Assembly: GCF_019100565.1 (NCBI RefSeq)
Contig: NZ_JAHRID010000006.1
Location: forward strand, 62,001-126,000
Direction: 5' to 3'
From: Arsukibacterium indicum
Lineage (GTDB): Bacteria; Pseudomonadota; Gammaproteobacteria; Enterobacterales; Alteromonadaceae
DNA: 64,000 nucleotides
Shown here: positions 58,319-64,000 of the stretch, in pieces
How the letters are laid out: every line of letters begins with the position of its first letter
Position numbering within the stretch: position 1 is the stretch's first letter
Notes under the pieces: model-generated
Database searches by the model: none
What the model was told of the DNA's origin: nothing
The model's input: the letters and a program-made list of their open reading frames with translations, nothing else
Program-made: the position numbers and the translations under genes

Positions 58319-59991
58319 TGACAGACTCACGAATTGATAACAGCCGGGTAGTGCGAGCTGAGCGCGGTGCCACCATCAGCGCAAAAAGCTGGCAAACCGA
58401 AGCCGCCAAGCGGATGTTAATGAACAATCTTGACCCGGAAGTAGCCGAACACCCGCAATCACTGGTGGTATACGGGGGGATCGGCCGCGCCGCCCGAAAC
58501 TGGCAGTGTTTTGATAAAATTGTTGAAGTTCTGAACCGGCTGGAAAACAACCAGACTTTACTGGTGCAAAGCGGTAAACCGGTGGGTGTGTTTCCTACTC
58601 ATCCCGACGCGCCGCGGGTACTGATTGCTAATTCAAATCTGGTGCCGGCCTGGGCCAACTGGCAACACTTTAACGAGTTGGATCGTAAAGGTTTGATGAT
58701 GTACGGTCAGATGACCGCCGGCTCCTGGATCTACATTGGTACCCAGGGCATAGTTCAGGGTACCTACGAGACCTTTGTCGCAATAGCCAGACAGCATTTT
58801 AATGGCGAAGCTGCGGGCAAATGGATATTAACCGGTGGTTTAGGAGGTATGGGTGGTGCGCAGCCACTAGCTGCCACGATGGCCGGCTTTCATATGATTG
58901 CCTGTGAGGTGGATGAAAGCCGCATTGATTTCCGGCTGAAAACCCGCTATCTGGACAAAAAAGCTTACTCACTGGATGAAGCATTAGCCATGCTGGAGCA
59001 AGCCAAAGCTGAAGGCAAACCTACTTCCATAGGCCTGCTGGCTAACGCGGCAGATGTGTTCAGCGACCTGGTTAAACGCAACATAACGCCCGATGTAGTT
59101 ACCGACCAGACCTCAGCCCATGACCCGTTAAACGGTTATCTGCCGCAGGGGTGGACGATGCAACATGCCGAGGAGCAGCGTAAAACAGATGAAACCGGCG
59201 TGGTCAAAGCGGCGAAGCAGTCGATGGCGGTGCAGGTAAAAGCCATTCTGTCGCTGCAACAACGCGGCGCAGTGGCAACAGACTATGGCAACAATATCCG
59301 GCAAATGGCCAAAGATGAAGGTGTAACCAATGCCTTCGATTTTCCGGGCTTTGTGCCCGCCTATATCCGGCCGCTGTTTTGTCAGGGTATCGGGCCGTTT
59401 CGCTGGGTGGCGTTATCGGGCGATGCAGATGACATCTACAAAACCGATGCCAAGGTAAAAGAGCTTATCCCGGATGACCCACACCTGCATAACTGGCTGG
59501 ATATGGCGCGTCAGCGCATTCAGTTTCAGGGGCTGCCAGCCCGTATTTGCTGGATAGGATTAAAAGACCGGGCCCGAATTGCCCTGGCCTTTAACGAAAT
59601 GGTAAAAAGCGGCGAGCTTAAAGCCCCTGTCGTCATTGGCCGTGATCACCTGGACTCAGGCTCAGTAGCGAGCCCGAACCGTGAAACCGAAGCAATGCTT
59701 GATGGCTCTGATGCCGTATCAGACTGGCCGCTACTAAACGCCCTGCTGAACACCGCGGGCGGCGCGACCTGGGTATCTTTGCATCATGGCGGTGGCGTTG
59801 GCATGGGTTACAGCCAGCATAGTGGCGTGGTAATTGTTGCCGACGGCACGGACGAAGCAGCAAAGCGGCTAAGCCGGGTTCTGTGGAATGACCCGGGCAC
59901 CGGCGTAATGCGCCATGCGGATGCTGGCTATGACATCGCAGTAAATTGTGCGAAAGAACAAGCCCTGGACTTACCAATGGTTACGGAGTAA
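58318..59991 (+). CDS. hutU: Urocanate hydratase
   Basis: Converts urocanate to imidazolone propionate using tightly bound NAD as electrophile. The 557 residues match the usual length of about 556. Landmarks: [41 protein letters not shown], and [13 protein letters not shown] near the C-terminus. The start overlaps the hutC stop by one base (TGATG), so translation is coupled. Confidence 0.97.
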   Translation: MTDSRIDNSRVVRAERGATISAKSWQTEAAKRMLMNNLDPEVAEHPQSLVVYGGIGRAARNWQCFDKIVEVLNRLENNQTLLVQSGKPVGVFPTHPDAPRVLIANSNLVPAWANWQHFNELDRKGLMMYGQMTAGSWIYIGTQGIVQGTYETFVAIARQHFNGEAAGKWILTGGLGGMGGAQPLAATMAGFHMIACEVDESRIDFRLKTRYLDKKAYSLDEALAMLEQAKAEGKPTSIGLLANAADVFSDLVKRNITPDVVTDQTSAHDPLNGYLPQGWTMQHAEEQRKTDETGVVKAAKQSMAVQVKAILSLQQRGAVATDYGNNIRQMAKDEGVTNAFDFPGFVPAYIRPLFCQGIGPFRWVALSGDADDIYKTDAKVKELIPDDPHLHNWLDMARQRIQFQGLPARICWIGLKDRARIALAFNEMVKSGELKAPVVIGRDHLDSGSVASPNRETEAMLDGSDAVSDWPLLNALLNTAGGATWVSLHHGGGVGMGYSQHSGVVIVADGTDEAAKRLSRVLWNDPGTGVMRHADAGYDIAVNCAKEQALDLPMVTE

Positions 59992-59995
59992 CAAC

Positions 59996-61531
59996 ATGAG
60001 CTTTACCCTGAATTTAGTGCCAGGTAAGTTAACCCTGGCCCAGTTGCGACAGATACAGCAAGGCCCGGTGCACCTGACATTGGACAGTGCAGCGATACCT
60101 GCTATCAACAAGTCAGCGGCCTGTGTCGCTGATGTCATCAAGCAAAATAAAGTGGTGTATGGCATCAATACCGGTTTCGGTCTGCTGGCCAACACCCGGA
60201 TTAAAAATGAAGAGCTGGAACTGTTGCAGCGATCGATTGTGTTATCACATGCTGCCGGGTTTGGTGACTTTATGGACGACAGTACAGTTCGCTTAATGCT
60301 GGTGCTGAAAATTAATGCATTGGCCCGCGGTTTCTCCGGGATCCGGCTAAGTGTTATTGAAGCGTTAATTGGTTTAGTTAATGCTGGGCTTTATCCCTGT
60401 ATACCGGTTAAAGGTTCAGTCGGTGCGTCTGGCGATTTAGCACCCCTGGCGCATATGGTGTTACCGTTAATTGGCGAGGGCGAAGTCAGCTATCAGGGGC
60501 AGATATATGATGCAACCGAAGGGCTGGCACTGGCAGGGATGGCACCACTTACTCTGGCCGCGAAAGAAGGCCTGGCATTGTTAAATGGTACTCAGGCTTC
60601 GACAGCCCTGGCACTGGAAGGCCTGTTCAGGGCTGAAAATCTGTTTGCTGCCGGCACCGTTATTGGCGCCATGAGTGTAGAGGCAGCACTTGGCAGCCGC
60701 GCGCCATTCGATAGCAGGATCCATCAAGCCCGTGGCCAGCAAGGACAAATTGACGCAGCTCAGATATACCGTCACTTACTGACATCCGGATCAGAAGTGG
60801 GTACCTCTCATCAGGATTGTGAAAAAGTACAGGACCCATACAGCCTGAGATGTCAGCCACAGGTAATGGGTGCCTGTCTGACCCAAATCCGCCAGGCTGC
60901 AGAGGTGCTGCAGGTTGAAGCGAATGGGGTAACAGACAACCCGCTGGTGTTTGCCGATGAAGGTGATATTTTATCTGGCGGCAATTTTCACGCCGAACCG
61001 GTGGCAATGGCCGCAGACAATCTGGCCCTGGCGATTGCCGAAATTGGCGCCTTATCAGAGCGGCGGATGGCTTTGCTGATTGACGCCAGTTTGAGTAAGT
61101 TACCGGCATTTCTGGTTCCTAATGGCGGCGTTAACAGCGGCTTTATGATTGCCCAGGTTACTGCAGCCGCGCTGGCATCTGAAAATAAAAGCCTGGCCCA
61201 CCCGGCTTCGGTTGACAGTTTACCTACGTCAGCCAATCAGGAAGACCATGTCTCTATGGCTACCTTTGCGGCACGGCGTCTGGCAGATATGAGTGAAAAT
61301 ACAACTGGCGTGCTGGCGGTCGAGTACTTAGCTGCAGCTCAGGGACTGGATTTCAGGATGCCACTTAAAACCACTCCATTGCTGGAAAACGCCAAAGCAC
61401 TGTTGCGCCAGGACGTCAGTTTTTACAATCAGGATCGCTATTTCGGACCAGATATCGAAAAAAGCGCCAGCCTGATCCGAAGTGCAACGCTGAATCAGTT
61501 TATACCACCTGCCACATTATGTAGCTTTTAA
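59996..61531 (+). CDS. hutH: Histidine ammonia-lyase
   Basis: Deaminates histidine to urocanate, the first step. The 511 residues show [12 protein letters not shown], the Ala-Ser-Gly at 144-146 ([11 protein letters not shown]) that forms the MIO electrophile, and [19 protein letters not shown]. The ATG at 59996 follows GGAG; an earlier in-frame start inside hutU is unlikely. It lies four bases after hutU and ends the operon, with a strong stem-loop behind it. Confidence 0.97.
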   Translation: MSFTLNLVPGKLTLAQLRQIQQGPVHLTLDSAAIPAINKSAACVADVIKQNKVVYGINTGFGLLANTRIKNEELELLQRSIVLSHAAGFGDFMDDSTVRLMLVLKINALARGFSGIRLSVIEALIGLVNAGLYPCIPVKGSVGASGDLAPLAHMVLPLIGEGEVSYQGQIYDATEGLALAGMAPLTLAAKEGLALLNGTQASTALALEGLFRAENLFAAGTVIGAMSVEAALGSRAPFDSRIHQARGQQGQIDAAQIYRHLLTSGSEVGTSHQDCEKVQDPYSLRCQPQVMGACLTQIRQAAEVLQVEANGVTDNPLVFADEGDILSGGNFHAEPVAMAADNLALAIAEIGALSERRMALLIDASLSKLPAFLVPNGGVNSGFMIAQVTAAALASENKSLAHPASVDSLPTSANQEDHVSMATFAARRLADMSENTTGVLAVEYLAAAQGLDFRMPLKTTPLLENAKALLRQDVSFYNQDRYFGPDIEKSASLIRSATLNQFIPPATLCSF

Positions 61532-61547
61532 GCTGCACTACCCCTAT

Positions 61548-61584
61548 CTGAAGTTGCCGCACCAAAAAGGTGCGGTAACTTCAG
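61548..61584 (+). terminator. Long stem-loop behind hutH
   Basis: A 16-base stem CTGAAGTTGCCGCACC with GGTGCGGTAACTTCAG around AAAAA; one pair is G-U in the rightward RNA, and would be a mismatch leftward. No clean U-run follows at once, though CTCTTTGTTATTTTT comes 12 bases later. It may be a terminator or a 3'-end stabiliser of hutCUH. Confidence 0.6.
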
Positions 61585-61712
61585 AATTGCACCTCTTTGT
61601 TATTTTTGCAGCGATTTCTGGCTAGACCAGTATGTTTTTGTTTGCTACCTTGTTGTTTTCACTTCAACTGCTGATTTGTCACTATACTCAGACAAGCAGA
61701 CATTAACTGGCG

Positions 61713-63746
61713 ATGGTTATGACATTAAAAGTTGTGCATAAAGTCATTCTGGGCTTTGGTTTTATTGCTGCATTACTGCTGTTTGCCAGTATTTTAGCGC
61801 TGTTTAGTTTTAATACTGTTACCCAATACAGTAATGACGTAAATGAGCTGGCGGTTCCAGCCCAGCAACAGAGTAATTTGGCGCAAATTCAGTTGCTGAA
61901 ACTGGCAAAATTGTCAGCATTGGGCTTCACCGCAGAGCAGCAGTCAGAATTAAACGAATATCAGCAGCAGTTTGCCGCAAATAAAAACCAGTTCACAACT
62001 CTGATGGCCGATTTTAATCGGTTAACAGCTAAAGACGATGCTTTGCAGCAACCGCTGCAGGCTGCGTTAAATCATTTCAGTCAATACAGCGAAGCAGTAG
62101 ACAAAATGTTCAACGCCCGCAGCGAGAGCAATGCAGCGGCGAATGCTGTTGTAGCCGAATTGAGTGAACTTGAAACCTTAATAGACGACGCTGGTGCCGG
62201 TTTGCTGGATTTAGCTGATGCCGACTTGTCGCTCGATGATGATTTAATGGAGCAGATAAGTGGCAACGCCGGCCGGATCGATGGCCAGATTTTAGGTTTA
62301 CTGAATACTGTAAGGGAAATGGCAGGCTACGTTGAACTGGCTGCTCTGGAACGGAATCAGGAGAATATAGGTTTTACCCTCAGTGATATCCAGGTAAATA
62401 TTGATTATCTTGACCGGCAAATAACCGGTATTGATACGGATGGCCTCTGGCCAGAGTTCCAACAGCAGTTCACTGCGTTAACGCAAAGGCTGCAGGGAGA
62501 AACCAGCCTCATTGGCTTAAAACAGCGTCAGCTACAGCAACAGCAAACAGCCCGGCGCCAATTAAATAGTTCCGAGCAGCAAGTTGCACAGGCAGTACTG
62601 GCTTTAGATCAGGTTGTTGAGCTGGCAGATCAGCGCTTTAATCAACTACAGCAACAAGTATCAAACGCGCTAAATTCAGGCAGTAACCGTACACTGGTCA
62701 TGATGCTGGTATTGGTGGTGCTGGCAATAGTCGCAGCATATTTTACCATCAGTGCAATGCTTAAACCGCTGGCCAGCATTAACCATATGCTTGGTGACAT
62801 TGCCAAAGGTGATCTAACCCGCGAGCTTACTATCGTTCAGCAAGATGAGTTTGGTGCCTTGTCTGCCAAGGTAAATAGCCTGATAGCGGCACTGCGCAGT
62901 TTAATTACTAATATTCAGCAAAACGCGACTGACTTAAATAATAATGCCAGCCAGTCCAGCAGTGAAGTACAGGAAATAAGTACCTCACTACAACAGCAGC
63001 AACAGCAGATAAGCCGGGTTAATGGTATTACCAGCGAGTTGGCTGATAATAATCAAACGGTGGCAGAGCAGGCAAAACATGCGGGCGAAGCAATGCGTCA
63101 GGCTTTAGAGCAAAGCCAGCAAATTCAGCAAATAGCCAATAAAAATAAACTTCTGATAACCGGCCTGGCAAGTCAATTGGCGGGCACCAGCGACGTAATG
63201 AATAAGGTCAATGATCAGTCGACCAATATTGGTGGCATTCTGACAACCATCAGCGCCATAGCAGAGCAAACTAACCTGCTGGCATTAAACGCAGCAATTG
63301 AAGCTGCAAGAGCCGGTGAACAGGGTCGGGGCTTTGCGGTAGTGGCAGATGAAGTACGCTCCCTTGCAGGCCGGACTCAGCAGGCAACGAATGAAATAAG
63401 ACAGATGATTGCCAGCTTGCAGCAGCAAAGCCAGCAGGCGGTATCGTCGGTACTAACCGGTAAAACAGATGCTGAGCAATGCGTTGCCACAACTGAGCAA
63501 CTTGCAGCCGCATTAGAAGCGGTTAATCAGGCAATGGCGCAAACCCGGCAAATAAGTAATGCTGTCAGTGAGGCCAGTGCCAGTCAATTGAGCCTGGGTA
63601 CAGATATCAGTGACAACATGCAACAAATGGTACAACTTACCAATAACAGTGCCAGTAAAGCGCAAAGCACGCTGGTTCACAGTGATGATGTTGCAAGATT
63701 GGCTGAGCAGCTGCAATCGGCCGCGACCCGCTTTAAAATTCAGTAA
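61713..63746 (+). CDS. Methyl-accepting chemotaxis protein
   Basis: A 677-residue chemoreceptor. First membrane helix about 8-30 ([21 protein letters not shown] in outline), a helical periplasmic domain of about 295 residues, second helix (about 328-348), a HAMP domain, and the signalling hairpin [38 protein letters not shown]. The sensor is helical and glutamine-rich and lacks the EKDF motifs of the other receptor in this window, so its ligand is unrelated as far as I can tell. Either of two nearby ATGs (61713, 61719) could be the start. It could respond to histidine metabolites given the adjoining hut operon, but no residue supports that. Confidence 0.85.
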   Translation: MVMTLKVVHKVILGFGFIAALLLFASILALFSFNTVTQYSNDVNELAVPAQQQSNLAQIQLLKLAKLSALGFTAEQQSELNEYQQQFAANKNQFTTLMADFNRLTAKDDALQQPLQAALNHFSQYSEAVDKMFNARSESNAAANAVVAELSELETLIDDAGAGLLDLADADLSLDDDLMEQISGNAGRIDGQILGLLNTVREMAGYVELAALERNQENIGFTLSDIQVNIDYLDRQITGIDTDGLWPEFQQQFTALTQRLQGETSLIGLKQRQLQQQQTARRQLNSSEQQVAQAVLALDQVVELADQRFNQLQQQVSNALNSGSNRTLVMMLVLVVLAIVAAYFTISAMLKPLASINHMLGDIAKGDLTRELTIVQQDEFGALSAKVNSLIAALRSLITNIQQNATDLNNNASQSSSEVQEISTSLQQQQQQISRVNGITSELADNNQTVAEQAKHAGEAMRQALEQSQQIQQIANKNKLLITGLASQLAGTSDVMNKVNDQSTNIGGILTTISAIAEQTNLLALNAAIEAARAGEQGRGFAVVADEVRSLAGRTQQATNEIRQMIASLQQQSQQAVSSVLTGKTDAEQCVATTEQLAAALEAVNQAMAQTRQISNAVSEASASQLSLGTDISDNMQQMVQLTNNSASKAQSTLVHSDDVARLAEQLQSAATRFKIQ

Positions 63747-63780
63747 GTCGAAACTTCCGACCTGCTACCAACAAACCAGC

Positions 63781-63806
63781 AATAAAAAAGCTGGCCGAAG
63801 CCAGCT
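63781..63806 (-). terminator. Leftward terminator near the right edge
   Basis: Seven-base stem AGCTGGC/GCCAGCT with CGAA loop. Read leftward it is followed by six T's. It therefore belongs to a gene coming from the right, not mainly to the chemoreceptor. Confidence 0.6.
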
Positions 63807-63902
63807 ATGCAGGAAGTGAAGCAGTCCGTGTTTATTATTTTGATTCCTTTCGCCACTAAATATCGCTTTTTTCAGACCAAAAATCCTGATGAAACTTTGA
63901 TA

Positions 63903-63998
63903 TCAGCTCTGAATTATTGGCACTTGCTGAATTTTTGCCCGTTTTTGCTGCCTTTTTAAGCTTTTATTGTCCAGCAGGCTAATATTCGCTTCCTGGGC
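63903..63998 (-). CDS. Possible C-terminal end of a gene continuing beyond the window
   Basis: A leftward frame open from the right edge for 31 codons (ending KIQQVPIIQS, then TGA). The oriented terminator about 100 bp further left supports a gene here. Nothing can be said about its family from so short a tail. Confidence 0.35.
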   Translation of the reverse strand, partial: AQEANISLLDNKSLKRQQKRAKIQQVPIIQS

Positions 63999-64000
63999 AA

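Noticed and set aside
58799..58984. Short leftward frames within hutU and hutH
   Set aside because: All are shadows of strongly conserved enzymes; none has a start site or family features.

Overview
This window reads as a contiguous stretch of gammaproteobacterial chromosome, most like the Alteromonadales/Rheinheimera-Alishewanella-Shewanella side of the class. That placement rests on remembered gene orders: argD-astA-astD next to a small conserved gene and an OsmC gene, pilMNOPQ-aroKB-damX-dam, ftsN-hslVU-DUF971, metJ divergent from metBLF, and divergent hutI/hutCUH. Coding density is high, codon use looks uniform, and I see no rRNA, tRNA, insertion sequence, prophage or CRISPR array.

Layout. 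1-6.1 kb: 3' end of prkB, then speD, an OsmC gene, a small conserved gene and the arginine succinyltransferase genes astD-astA-argD, all leftward. 6.4-10 kb: HDOD protein, pabA, trpS and rpe (leftward). 10.2-11.5 kb: a rightward island holding a TorF-like outer-membrane protein and two very small membrane proteins. 11.4-20.4 kb: one long leftward run pilM-N-O-P-Q-aroK-aroB-damX-dam, with ponA (PBP1a) divergent from pilM. 23.3-28.7 kb: arginine biosynthesis operon argCBFGH (leftward) behind ARG-box-like operators. 28.8-31.7 kb: a periplasmic beta-propeller diguanylate cyclase. 31.8-36.9 kb: methionine operon metB-metL-metF with divergent metJ and Met boxes between. 37-42 kb: a NarL-type two-component pair, a membrane protein, a short-chain dehydrogenase and a short malic enzyme. 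42.4-49 kb: Sel1-repeat protein, rpmE, priA, ftsN, hslVU and a DUF971 gene. 49-64 kb: chemoreceptors and c-di-GMP proteins around the histidine utilisation genes (hutG behind rraA; hutI divergent from hutC-hutU-hutH).

How it fits together. Arginine is made (argCBFGH) and degraded (astA, astD); argD/astC probably serves both routes, because no second aminotransferase gene lies in the window. Histidine degradation to glutamate is complete in gene content (hutH, hutU, hutI, hutG) and controlled by HutC. Methionine genes are under MetJ. The cell makes type IV pili (pilMNOPQ), is chemotactic (two chemoreceptors) and has at least three c-di-GMP turnover proteins.

I did not find a convincing undescribed biological system. 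The most interesting signals are regulatory: a dam transcript that must run antisense through two small genes before meeting a visible terminator, a competing three-segment stem-loop between pilQ and aroK, and a hut palindrome that covers both divergent -35 elements.
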